DNA from: an uncultured Archangium sp.
GTDB lineage: Bacteria > Myxococcota > Myxococcia > Myxococcales > Myxococcaceae
Direction: 5' to 3'
Assembly: GCA_946479335.1 (NCBI GenBank)
Contig: CAMLFP010000047.1
Coordinates: 1-22,904 of the forward strand
DNA: 22,904 nucleotides
Positions 1 to 7,011 of the stretch are shown one piece after another (the stretch's first letter is position 1; each line of letters begins with the position of its first letter). Below the pieces are notes generated by a model. It had not been told where the DNA came from, ran no database searches, and was given only the letters and a program-made list of their open reading frames with translations. A program made the translations under genes and the position numbers.

Positions 1-1007
1 GCCAGCTGTTGCTCGACGAGAACGCGCTGGTGGTGATCTACGGCGAGCCCAACGCACAGCAGGTGACGCGCGGGCCGGCGGTCATCGAGGGCGAGGTGCG
101 CCTCGCTCTCTCCGGGGCGCGCGCGGTCGAGCTGCCGGGCGGAGCGACGGTCACCGGCATCAAGGCCTCCGGGGTGACGGCGGTCGACGGCGCAAAGACC
201 GGGCGCGTGTCGATCTTCGACGGCGACGTGGTGGTGGAGTCACAGCAGGTCGCCGTGAAGCTGACGCAGGACCAGGGCACCGTGGTGCGGGTGGGTGCGC
301 CGCCGCTGCCTGCGCGCCCGCTGCCGAAGCCGCCGGAGCCCGACGCGTTCTCGGCGGTGATCGTCGCGGCGCCCGATGGGCTCGCGAAGCTGCCGGTGTC
401 GTGGCCGCCGGTGGAGCACGCCGAGCGCTACCGCGTGCAGCTCGCGCGCGATGCGCGGTTCCTCGACCTCGCCGCGAGCGAGATGACCTCCACGCGGGCG
501 CTGACGCTCGAGAAGCTCGCGCCGGGCCACTACCAGCTGCGCGTCATCGCCTTCGACGCGGAGGGCCTGCAGGGCCGTGCGTCACCGGCGCGCCCCGTCG
601 ACGTCGTGTGGCTGGGGCAGGGCGCTGATGACGCCGGGGTGGTGGCGCTGCGCGCGGGCGAGGCGCCGAAGTTCGTCGCGCCCGAGGGCTACTCGTTGAC
701 GCCGGAGCCCGCGAAGCTGCCCGCTGGGCATCACGAGCTCGAGGTGCACGCCGCTGACGGTCACGTGCTGGCGCCGGTGCGGGTGTCGGTGCGGCCGGCC
801 GCGCCGCGCGCGCGGGTCGAGCAGGGCACGCTGGTCCTGGAGTTCTCAGAAGACGTCGCCCCCGGCGGCGGCCTCACGGTCATCGATGGGCAGGGCGAGG
901 TGCCGTTGCTGCAGAAGGGCCTGCGTCGCTTCGAAGCCACCCGCCCGCTGCGCGGCCGCGCCGTCGTGAAGTGGGACGCGTTCGATCTCCTGGGCTTCGG
1001 CAACTGA
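1..1007 (+). CDS. FecR-like / fibronectin type III-like protein, 3' part only
   Basis: The reading frame is open to the left edge (first complete codon at position 3), so the N-terminus, any signal peptide and the true start are outside the window. About 335 residues are visible. The first ~95 are short beta-strand repeats (VIEGEVRLALSG, ARAVELPGGATVTGIKASG, RVSIFDGDVVVES, VKLTQDQGTVVRVG), which resemble the sugar-binding-like fold of FecR-domain proteins. A Pro-rich linker (about 97-112, PPLPARPLPKPPEP) follows. Next comes a region like a fibronectin type III module (VSWPPVEHAERYRVQLARD, then APGHYQLRVIAFDAEG), and after it more beta-rich sequence to the C-terminus. No catalytic motif is visible. 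It is probably an envelope or periplasmic structural/ligand-binding protein. It ends 3 bp from the convergent kinase gene. The family call is moderate; the reading frame itself is secure. Confidence 0.75.
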   Translation, partial: QLLLDENALVVIYGEPNAQQVTRGPAVIEGEVRLALSGARAVELPGGATVTGIKASGVTAVDGAKTGRVSIFDGDVVVESQQVAVKLTQDQGTVVRVGAPPLPARPLPKPPEPDAFSAVIVAAPDGLAKLPVSWPPVEHAERYRVQLARDARFLDLAASEMTSTRALTLEKLAPGHYQLRVIAFDAEGLQGRASPARPVDVVWLGQGADDAGVVALRAGEAPKFVAPEGYSLTPEPAKLPAGHHELEVHAADGHVLAPVRVSVRPAAPRARVEQGTLVLEFSEDVAPGGGLTVIDGQGEVPLLQKGLRRFEATRPLRGRAVVKWDAFDLLGFGN

Positions 1008-1010
1008 AGG

Positions 1011-2354
1011 TCAGGCCTTCTCGAGGAACACGCGCAGGTTCGTCGAGGTGCCGGCGACGACGACGGCCCAGCGCTCGACGGTGCGGTAGCCCGCGAGCTC
1101 GACGCGCACCTGATGCGGGCCGGCGGAGAGGGTGAGCGTGGTCGGCGAGGTGCCGTGGGGCTTCCCCGCGACGAAGATGTGCGCGGCCTCGGCGACGCCC
1201 TTGGCGGTCACCACCACGCGCAGCTGCCCCGCGTTCTTCGGCTGCTTGGGCTGCACCGTGAACTCCGGCGGCGGCGCCGGCTTCGCGGGGCGCGCCGGTT
1301 CGCTGTCGAGCTGCAGCACCACGGTGTGCTGCTCTTCACCGCCCGCGGAGTGCACGTCGCTGTTCGACGCGATGGGCATGCTCTGCGCGATGGCCGGCGG
1401 GGGCTTCGCTTCGGCGCGGGTGCCGCGCGTCACGCGGGTGCGCTCCGGGTGCGAGACGTCGAAGGCGCGCGCGAGGTCGACCTTCTTCACGCCGGCCTGC
1501 GCGTCGAGGTCGGCGATGAACTGCAGCACGTCGACGATGCGATCGTCGCGGCGCTTGCTCAGCCCGTGGATGATGACGTCGGCCACGCCGGGAGGCACTT
1601 CGGGCACCAGCTCCGAGGCGTCGGGCGGCGGCGTGTTCTTGTGCCCGTACAGCACCTCGAAGTTGTTGTTGCCGAGGTACGGCGGGCGCCCGGTGAGCAA
1701 CTCGAACGTCACCGCCGCCAGCGCGTACACGTCGGTGCGCTGGTCGATGTCTTCCACGCCGAGGATCTGCTCCGGCGACATGTAATAGGGCGTGCCCACC
1801 ATCGCGCCCGGCTTGGTGAGCCCGGGGTTCGACTGATCCCTGACGACGCCGAGATCGAGAATGCACACGCGCCCGCCGGTCGCGAGGAACACGTTCTGCG
1901 GCTTGATGTCGCGGTGCACCAGCCCCTGGCTGTGGAGGAACGACAGCCCCGCGGCGATCTGCTTCACGATGGTGACGGTCTCTGCGAGCCCGATGCGCCC
2001 GCCGGGCTGCTTCTCCAGCATCTCCGCGAGCGTCAGGCCCTCGAGGAACTCCATCGCGATGAAGGGCAACACCCCGCGCCGCCCGTGCCCGTGGAAGCGC
2101 ACGATGTTGGGGTGCGAGAGCTGCGTCATCTTCTCGGCTTCACGTTCGAAGCGCGCCACGACCTTCGGCTTGCGACAGTGCTCCGGCGCGAGGATCTTGA
2201 TGGCCACGACCTGGTTGTTCTTCAGGTCCTTCCCGCGGAAGACGCTGCCCATCGCGCCCTGACCGATGCGCGTCTCCACACGGAACCGCCCGTCGAGCAC
2301 CTCTCCCGGTGCGACGTGGGCAACTACCGTGTGATCTGGACTGTCTGCGGCCAC
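1011..2354 (-). CDS. Eukaryote-like Ser/Thr protein kinase with C-terminal PEGA domain
   Basis: This 447-residue protein is an apparently active Hanks-type kinase. The kinase domain spans about 24-285: glycine loop GQGAMG 31-36, ATP-anchoring Lys in VAIKIL (K53), catalytic loop HRDIKPQNV with D149 and N154, metal-binding DLG at 167-169 (in place of DFG), SPE at 193-195 (in place of APE) and the TDVYALA helix near 207-213. Residues 290-375 form a charged/Pro-rich linker with no hydrophobic segment. Residues ~376-445 match a PEGA repeat (IFVAGKPHGTSP, then GPHQVRVELAGY). With no transmembrane helix or signal, the whole protein, PEGA included, should be cytosolic. Many related kinases are membrane-anchored with PEGA outside. 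The GTG start is supported by an AAGGAG 8 nt upstream. It lies 120 bp downstream of the pseudokinase gene on the same strand. Confidence 0.95.
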   Translation of the reverse strand: MAADSPDHTVVAHVAPGEVLDGRFRVETRIGQGAMGSVFRGKDLKNNQVVAIKILAPEHCRKPKVVARFEREAEKMTQLSHPNIVRFHGHGRRGVLPFIAMEFLEGLTLAEMLEKQPGGRIGLAETVTIVKQIAAGLSFLHSQGLVHRDIKPQNVFLATGGRVCILDLGVVRDQSNPGLTKPGAMVGTPYYMSPEQILGVEDIDQRTDVYALAAVTFELLTGRPPYLGNNNFEVLYGHKNTPPPDASELVPEVPPGVADVIIHGLSKRRDDRIVDVLQFIADLDAQAGVKKVDLARAFDVSHPERTRVTRGTRAEAKPPPAIAQSMPIASNSDVHSAGGEEQHTVVLQLDSEPARPAKPAPPPEFTVQPKQPKNAGQLRVVVTAKGVAEAAHIFVAGKPHGTSPTTLTLSAGPHQVRVELAGYRTVERWAVVVAGTSTNLRVFLEKA

Positions 2355-2362
2355 GTCAGGGG

Positions 2363-2368
2363 CTCCTT
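2363..2368 (-). promoter_or_regulatory. Shine-Dalgarno AAGGAG for the kinase gene
   Basis: AAGGAG on the minus strand lies 8 nt before the GTG at 2354-2352. It decides the start of the PEGA kinase in favour of this GTG. The rest of the 120-bp gap (2355-2474) shows no clear sigma-70-type promoter and no hairpin terminator, so read-through from the pseudokinase gene is possible. Confidence 0.75.
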
Positions 2369-2474
2369 ATACGCTCACGCGTCGTGGGTGGTCGGCCATC
2401 TCGAGGAGTTTTCGGACCCGGCGCGGCGAGAGGTGCTTCGCGGCGCAGACGCGCTGGTTGGGAGCACGGGTCGA

Positions 2475-3656
2475 TCAGCGCAGCCAGACGCGCTTCCACG
2501 CCGCGAGCCGCGCGGCGATGTCGCGGCGGTCGTCCTCCGTGACGTCGCCCGTCAGGCGCAGCCGCTGCTTGTTCAGCACGTGCAGCGCCTCCTCGATCTC
2601 GTCGGGCTTGAGCCGCTTCTGCTGCCGCAGCTTCGCCTCGAAGACGCGCAGCTGTTTCTGCAGCGCGGCGGCGGTGGGCGCGGCGGGCTTCACGGTCGGC
2701 TTCTCGGCGCGCTGCTTCTTGCGCGGTGGCTCCTTGGTGGGCGGCGCGTCGACCGGCGGCGGCGGCCCGGCATCGGGTGCGAGCGGCTCTTCGACGGGCG
2801 CGGCTCCTGCATCCAGCGTCGGCGCGGGCGTCGGGAGCGGAGCAGGCTCGGGCGGCGGCTCGACGATCGGCGGTGTGCGCGTCGCCCAGAACGCAACGCC
2901 CGCGAGCGCGACGAGCACCAGCCCCGCGGTGATCACACGACGCGGTTTGCGCGCCGACGTGGCAGGGCGCAGCCATTCCAGCTCGCGACGCATCGCCGCC
3001 GCAGAGTCGGCGCGCCCGTTGAGCAGCGTGCTCAGCACCGCGTGCAGCCGCTCGGGGACATCTCCGCCCGGCGGCGGCGGCACCCCCTCGAGCTCCTTGC
3101 CGCTCAGCAGGGAGAAACCCAGCGCGCCCACGGCCTTCAGATCGTCGGCGGTCGTCGCGGTGCCCTTCGCGAGCCCGAAGTCGATGAGCTTGAGCTGCCC
3201 GCCGACCCGCAGCACGCTCGAGGGCCCGAGCCGGCCGTGCACGACGTGCCACGCGTGCGTGGTCTGCAGCACCTTGAGCAGCTTCGAGAGCACGTCGATG
3301 GTCTCGGGCACCGTGAACTTGCCGGTGATGTGGAGGTCATCGTCGAGCGATCGCCCGTCGAGCAGCTCCATCACGCGCGCCTGGCGGCCGTCGGGCAGCA
3401 CCGCGAAGTCGTGCACGCGCGCGATGCCTTCGCACTTGAGGGCGTTGGCCGCGCGGGCTTCTTGTTCGTCGCCGACGAGCCCGGTGCGCAACACCTGCAG
3501 CGTGTAGGGCGCATGCGCGGCGTCTTCGGCGCGGTAGCGCGTGCCGAAGCGGCCCTCTCCCGCGCGGCCGGTGATGGTGTACGCGCCGACGGTCGCCCCC
3601 AGGAGCGGGTCCACGTGGGCCTGGGTCCTGGAGAGGTCGAGGGGCGGCGAATCCAT
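2475..3656 (-). CDS. Membrane-anchored pseudokinase (Hanks-type fold, catalytic residues lost)
   Basis: This 393-residue protein keeps the outline of a Ser/Thr kinase at about 25-230. The glycine-loop region is GEGRFG 33-38. The VAIK lysine is replaced (TLQV 52-55, Q54 in the Lys place). The HRDxKPxN catalytic loop reads HGRLGPSS (140-147), so catalytic Asp, Lys and Asn become R, G and S. DFG is intact (159-161), but the activation segment and APE are missing: the chain passes from DFGLAK straight to TTADDLKAVGALGFSLLSG. A single transmembrane helix follows at ~240-258 (VITAGLVLVALAGVAFWA), then a Pro/Ala/Glu-rich stalk (~260-325) and a charged helical C-terminal domain (~326-393), predicted to be periplasmic. 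The start is 8 bp after the stop of the TatD-like gene, so it is probably in the glgC operon. Phosphotransfer is unlikely; a scaffolding or allosteric role is inference. Confidence 0.9.
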   Translation of the reverse strand: MDSPPLDLSRTQAHVDPLLGATVGAYTITGRAGEGRFGTRYRAEDAAHAPYTLQVLRTGLVGDEQEARAANALKCEGIARVHDFAVLPDGRQARVMELLDGRSLDDDLHITGKFTVPETIDVLSKLLKVLQTTHAWHVVHGRLGPSSVLRVGGQLKLIDFGLAKGTATTADDLKAVGALGFSLLSGKELEGVPPPPGGDVPERLHAVLSTLLNGRADSAAAMRRELEWLRPATSARKPRRVITAGLVLVALAGVAFWATRTPPIVEPPPEPAPLPTPAPTLDAGAAPVEEPLAPDAGPPPPVDAPPTKEPPRKKQRAEKPTVKPAAPTAAALQKQLRVFEAKLRQQKRLKPDEIEEALHVLNKQRLRLTGDVTEDDRRDIAARLAAWKRVWLR

Positions 3657-3664
3657 GGCGGGGT

Positions 3665-4444
3665 CTAGGCCGTGATCCTGAAGAGCGAAGCGGCGTTGTC
3701 GCGCGTCACGCGGCGCACCACGCCCGCGGTCAGCCCCGCCTTCTCGAGCCGGTGCGCGGCGCGCGCGAGGCTCAAGATGTCTGACGCGCCGTCACCCGCG
3801 GCGCTGCTCAGAATCAACCGCTCCGGCCCCAGGGTGCGCACCAACGTCACCGCCTTCTCGACGGTGAGGTGGTCGGGGTGCAGCGTGAGCCCGGCGTGAA
3901 AGCCGAGTTCCCGAATGGCGCGCACCGTCTTCCCCACCGCGCCGTCGACCATGATCTTCGAGGTCGGCAGCTCCGCACGCTTCAGCGTCGCCAACAGCTT
4001 GCGCGTCACCTTCTCCTTGTTCGCGTCGGGCACCGCCACGATGGCCGGGAGCTGGAACCGCTCCGCGAGCTCCAGCTGCGCGAGCAGCGCGTCTTCTTCT
4101 GCCTCCGTGGCGCGGGCGAGGCCCAGCAGGCCGAGTGCGATGACCTTGCCGCCGCGCAGGTACGAAGGCAGCGCGTCGAGCACCTGACGAAGCCCACGTC
4201 GCGGCAGCACCCGCGGGTGGACACCGAGCGCCGCGTACGCCTTCAACCCCGCGCGCTCCAGCCGCGAGACGTGCTTGAGGAGCTCGTCGAAGTGCGCGAA
4301 CAGCCCTTCGGGAGTCGCCGGGTGCGCGGTCGCGTCGGCCACCGCGATGACCGTCTTCACGCCGAACAGCTGCAGCGTCTCGAGGTCTCGCTCGTCGAGC
4401 GTGGCCGGGTGCACGCGCGGGTCAATCAAACGCAGGGCTGCCAT
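3665..4444 (-). CDS. TatD-like amidohydrolase-superfamily protein with degenerate active site
   Basis: This 259-residue protein is the length of TatD-type metal-dependent hydrolases and keeps the barrel landmarks: IDPRVH near the N-terminus, YAALGVHP 70-77, GGKVIALGLLGLA 98-110, LPAIVAVP 132-139, GLTLHPDHLT 185-194 and LILSSAAGDGAS 210-221. At the sites where TatD proteins carry metal ligands, most are changed: HxH is RVH (R10, H12), the GEIGL glutamate is L106, the VH histidine is A137, the next His is G168, and the late SD aspartate is A215. Only H12 remains of those I could place. It is therefore probably a pseudoenzyme, though a remote subfamily using other ligands is possible. The ATG overlaps the glgC stop by one base (TGATG), a translational-coupling junction. 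That overlap, and the domain boundary, show that the longer open frame upstream is only antisense/shadow of glgC. Confidence 0.85.
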   Translation of the reverse strand: MAALRLIDPRVHPATLDERDLETLQLFGVKTVIAVADATAHPATPEGLFAHFDELLKHVSRLERAGLKAYAALGVHPRVLPRRGLRQVLDALPSYLRGGKVIALGLLGLARATEAEEDALLAQLELAERFQLPAIVAVPDANKEKVTRKLLATLKRAELPTSKIMVDGAVGKTVRAIRELGFHAGLTLHPDHLTVEKAVTLVRTLGPERLILSSAAGDGASDILSLARAAHRLEKAGLTAGVVRRVTRDNAASLFRITA

Positions 4445-5676
4445 CAGGCCACGCGCGTGCCCTTGGGGATGACGACGATGCCGCTGCGCGTGACGGGGAA
4501 GCGCTTGCGGTCTTCCTCGAGGTCGACGCCGATCTTCGTGCCTGGAGGAATCGTCACGTTCTTGTCGATGATCGCCCGGCGGATCTCGCAGTGCCGGCCG
4601 ATCTCCACGTTCTCCATGAGGATGGAGTCGTAGATCTCCGCCCAGGAGTTGACGCGCACGCGCGGCGAGAGCACCGAGCGCGCCACCAGGCCGCCGGAGA
4701 TGATGCACCCCTCGCTGATCAGCGACTCGTGCGCGCGGCCGATGCGGTTGTTGGCGGCGTCGGAGAACACGAACTTCGCGGGCGGCAGCGAGGTGCTGGC
4801 GGTGACGATGGGCCACTGCGAATTGTAGAGGTTGAAGACCGGCTCGATGGCGATGAGGTCCATGTTGGCCTCGAAGTAGGCGTCGATGGTGCCCACGTCG
4901 CGCCAGTAGCCCAGCTCGCGCTGCACCAGCCCCGGCACCTCGTTCTGCTGGAAGTCGTAGGCGTAGACGCGCGCGCGCTGGTTCAGGTTGCCGAGGATGG
5001 ACTTGCCGAAGTCGTGCGCCGACGAGGGGTCTTTCGCGTCTTGCGTCACCTCGCGCACCAGCGTGTCGGTGTTGAAGATGTAGTTGCCCATCGACGCAAG
5101 GCACTTGGTCGGGTCGCCGGGCATCGGCGGCGGGTTCTTGGGCTTCTCGATGAAGTCCTTCACCTCGCCGTCCTCCGCCACGTGGAGGATGCCGAACTGA
5201 TCTCCCTGCTCGATGGGCACCGGCAACACCGCGACCGTGCAGTCGGCGCGGCGCGCGCGGTGGAAGTCGAGCATCTGCTGCACGTTCATCTGGTAGATGT
5301 GATCGGCGCCGAAGACGAACACCGTGTCGGGCTGCTCGTCGGTGATCAGGTTCAGGTTCTGGAAGATCGCGTCGGCGCTGCCCTTGTACCAGTCGCCGCC
5401 GGTGCGCATCTGCGCCGGCACCGTCTCGCAGTAGTGCCCGAGGAAGGCCGTCATCCGCCACGTGCGCGAGATGTGCGAGTTGAGCGAGTCAGACTTGTAC
5501 TGCGTCAACACCTTCACCTTGTAGATGCCGGAGTTGACGAAGTTCGACAGGCAGAAGTCGATGATGCGGTAGCGCCCTCCGAAGGGCACCGCGGGCTTCG
5601 CGCGTTCACGGGTGAGCGGATCGAGGCGGGTTCCGGCGCCTCCGGCGAGGACCATCGCGAGCGTTCGGCCAGACAT
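4444..5676 (-). CDS. glgC: Glucose-1-phosphate adenylyltransferase (ADP-glucose pyrophosphorylase)
   Basis: This 410-residue, full-length enzyme makes ADP-glucose from glucose-1-phosphate and ATP, the committed step of bacterial glycogen synthesis in the cytosol. Visible landmarks are the nucleotidyltransferase signature GGAGTRL 12-18 followed by [27 protein letters not shown] 123-131 with the metal-binding Asp at 125, FIEKPK 175-180, and [19 protein letters not shown] 256-274. A left-handed beta-helix-like C-terminus (~300-410; [24 protein letters not shown]) matches the allosteric/oligomerisation domain of the family. It heads the minus-strand operon and overlaps the TatD-like gene by one base. 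No Shine-Dalgarno is visible. A TAAGTT hexamer lies 7 nt before the ATG in the 83-bp divergent gap, so the message may be leaderless (inference). Confidence 0.96.
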   Translation of the reverse strand: MSGRTLAMVLAGGAGTRLDPLTRERAKPAVPFGGRYRIIDFCLSNFVNSGIYKVKVLTQYKSDSLNSHISRTWRMTAFLGHYCETVPAQMRTGGDWYKGSADAIFQNLNLITDEQPDTVFVFGADHIYQMNVQQMLDFHRARRADCTVAVLPVPIEQGDQFGILHVAEDGEVKDFIEKPKNPPPMPGDPTKCLASMGNYIFNTDTLVREVTQDAKDPSSAHDFGKSILGNLNQRARVYAYDFQQNEVPGLVQRELGYWRDVGTIDAYFEANMDLIAIEPVFNLYNSQWPIVTASTSLPPAKFVFSDAANNRIGRAHESLISEGCIISGGLVARSVLSPRVRVNSWAEIYDSILMENVEIGRHCEIRRAIIDKNVTIPPGTKIGVDLEEDRKRFPVTRSGIVVIPKGTRVA

Positions 5677-5759
5677 GCGCGCGAACTTAAGACGGCCGCG
5701 GCGCGATCGCGATTTCGTAGTGGGTGTCGAGGCGCCTGCCGGGCGGGTAGAACCGGCGC

Positions 5760-6335
5760 ATGTTCACTTCGATGCTCCTGCTGGCCCTCGCGGGCGCTCC
5801 CCACGCGCAGCTCACCGACTGGGCGCGCACCCGAGAAGGGCAAGCCCGCGACCTGCGCTTCACCGACAAAGACGGCGCGCACCTCGTGAGGTTCGCCCTG
5901 GGCGCGAAGCGCCAGAAGAAGACCGAAGAGGGCTACACGCGCGACCGCGACCTGCACGTCACCCACACCGTCGGCACGCGCGAGGTGTGGAAGGCGAAAG
6001 ACTTCGTGAAGCAGTGCGAGTTCGACCTCGAGCTCGAGTTCCTCGACAACTCCATCGAGGTCACCGACCTCGACGACGACGGCATCGCGGAGGTGTCATT
6101 CCTCTACAAGCTCGGCTGCCGCAGCGACGTGTCGCCGCTGGAGGTGAAGCTGCTGATGTACGAGGGCAAGACCAAGTACGCGCTGCGCGGCGAGTCGTAC
6201 GAGCGCGTCGGCGAGACCGAATACATGGGCGGCACCTTCAAGCCCGACTTCGGTGACGCGCCGCCGGCGTTCCTCGAGTTCGCGAAGGCGAAGTGGCAGC
6301 GCCTCGTCGTCGATCTCGCACGTCCGAAGGACTGA
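5760..6335 (+). CDS. Small secreted protein with DxDxDG calcium-loop-like motif
   Basis: This 191-residue protein has a short hydrophobic leader (about 1-16, cleavage plausible after APHA), so export is likely. The mature part has no known catalytic motif. Its most conserved-looking stretch is [20 protein letters not shown] at 101-120, whose DLDDDGIAE (103-111) matches the spacing of dockerin/EF-hand-like calcium loops. C86 and C120 could form a disulfide. From memory the [24 protein letters not shown] signature resembles a family named after a Riemerella surface-polysaccharide gene (M949_RS01915 family); treat that name as tentative. It is divergent from glgC across 83 bp. It has no Shine-Dalgarno; TAGAAC lies 6 nt before the ATG. 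The gene for the Tat-signal subunit follows after 22 bp. Confidence 0.85.
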   Translation: MFTSMLLLALAGAPHAQLTDWARTREGQARDLRFTDKDGAHLVRFALGAKRQKKTEEGYTRDRDLHVTHTVGTREVWKAKDFVKQCEFDLELEFLDNSIEVTDLDDDGIAEVSFLYKLGCRSDVSPLEVKLLMYEGKTKYALRGESYERVGETEYMGGTFKPDFGDAPPAFLEFAKAKWQRLVVDLARPKD

Positions 6336-6357
6336 AGCTGTTACCCTCTCGCGCGCG

Positions 6358-7011
6358 ATGAAAATGTACCTGCCTCCTCCGGGAGAGAAACCGTCGCGGC
6401 GTGGGGTGTTGAAGAAGGGGTTGTTGGGCGGCGTGGTCCTCGCGCTGGGCGGCGGCACGTGGCTCTTCACGAGGCCCTCCGCCTCCATCGAGGTGCCTGA
6501 TGGGCTCCGGGTGCTCAACGCGCGCGAGTACGCGTGCCTCCACGCGCTGGTGCAGCGCTTCATCCCTCCCAACGAGAACTTCCCCGACGCTGACGCGCTC
6601 AACACCACCGTCGCCGCCGACGGCGTGATGGCGATGATGGAGGAGGTCACGCGCGACGAGCTCAAGCAGCTCATCAACCTCTTCGAGAACGCGCTCCCGG
6701 CGTTCCTCTTCGGCCGGCGGCGCCAGACCTTCTCGATGCTCCCGATGGATCAGCAGTTCGCGGTCATCGATGAGTGGCGCGACAGCAAGCTGACGCTGCG
6801 CCGCACCGGCTACCTCGCGCTGCGCGGGCTGGTGATGGCCGCGTACTACGGCAACCCGAAGACCTGGCCCGCGGTGAAGTACCCGGGCCCGCCCGCCGGC
6901 ATCCATGACCCCAACGCGCCGGTGTGGAAGGGCGGCGACACCGCGCGCCCCATGTCCAACGGCAAATGGAATGAAGCGCCGGCCGAGCCGGCCGACGGAG
7001 GCACGCCATGA
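6358..7011 (+). CDS. Gluconate 2-dehydrogenase subunit 3-like protein with Tat signal
   Basis: This 217-residue protein is the small, non-catalytic subunit type that partners GMC flavoproteins. The N-terminus has a twin-arginine signal: SRRGVLKK (13-20, RR 14-15) followed by the hydrophobic stretch GLLGGVVLALGGGTWLF. The body is alpha-helical, starting at VLNAREYACLHALVQRFIPP (52-71), with the conserved-looking AAYYGNPKTWPAVKYPGPP near 161-179. The start at 6358 is chosen because it places the Tat motif close to the N-terminus and clears the preceding gene; the same frame is open further upstream but that part lies inside the previous CDS. Its stop overlaps the next start by 4 bp (ATGA), so the two subunits are made in a coupled way. 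The export signal on this subunit probably carries the folded flavoprotein along. Confidence 0.9.
   Translation: MKMYLPPPGEKPSRRGVLKKGLLGGVVLALGGGTWLFTRPSASIEVPDGLRVLNAREYACLHALVQRFIPPNENFPDADALNTTVAADGVMAMMEEVTRDELKQLINLFENALPAFLFGRRRQTFSMLPMDQQFAVIDEWRDSKLTLRRTGYLALRGLVMAAYYGNPKTWPAVKYPGPPAGIHDPNAPVWKGGDTARPMSNGKWNEAPAEPADGGTP

Noticed and set aside
2374..2406. Ten-codon open frame (MADHPRRVSV) whose stop overlaps the kinase Shine-Dalgarno
   Set aside because: It could be a leader peptide, but it has no ribosome-binding site and such short frames are expected by chance.
1113..3668. Very long + strand open frame (851 codons) opposite both kinase genes
   Set aside because: It is antisense to two genes with clear kinase-fold motifs, runs across their intergenic gap, and encodes Arg/His-rich low-information protein typical of GC-rich shadow frames.
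4445..5461. Upstream extension of the TatD-like frame to 598 codons
   Set aside because: The extension lies wholly inside glgC in another frame and is Arg-rich; the TGATG junction at 4444 gives a natural start.
5702..5711. CGCGATCGCG palindrome in the glgC divergent gap
   Set aside because: A ten-base CG-rich palindrome is common by chance in DNA of this composition.
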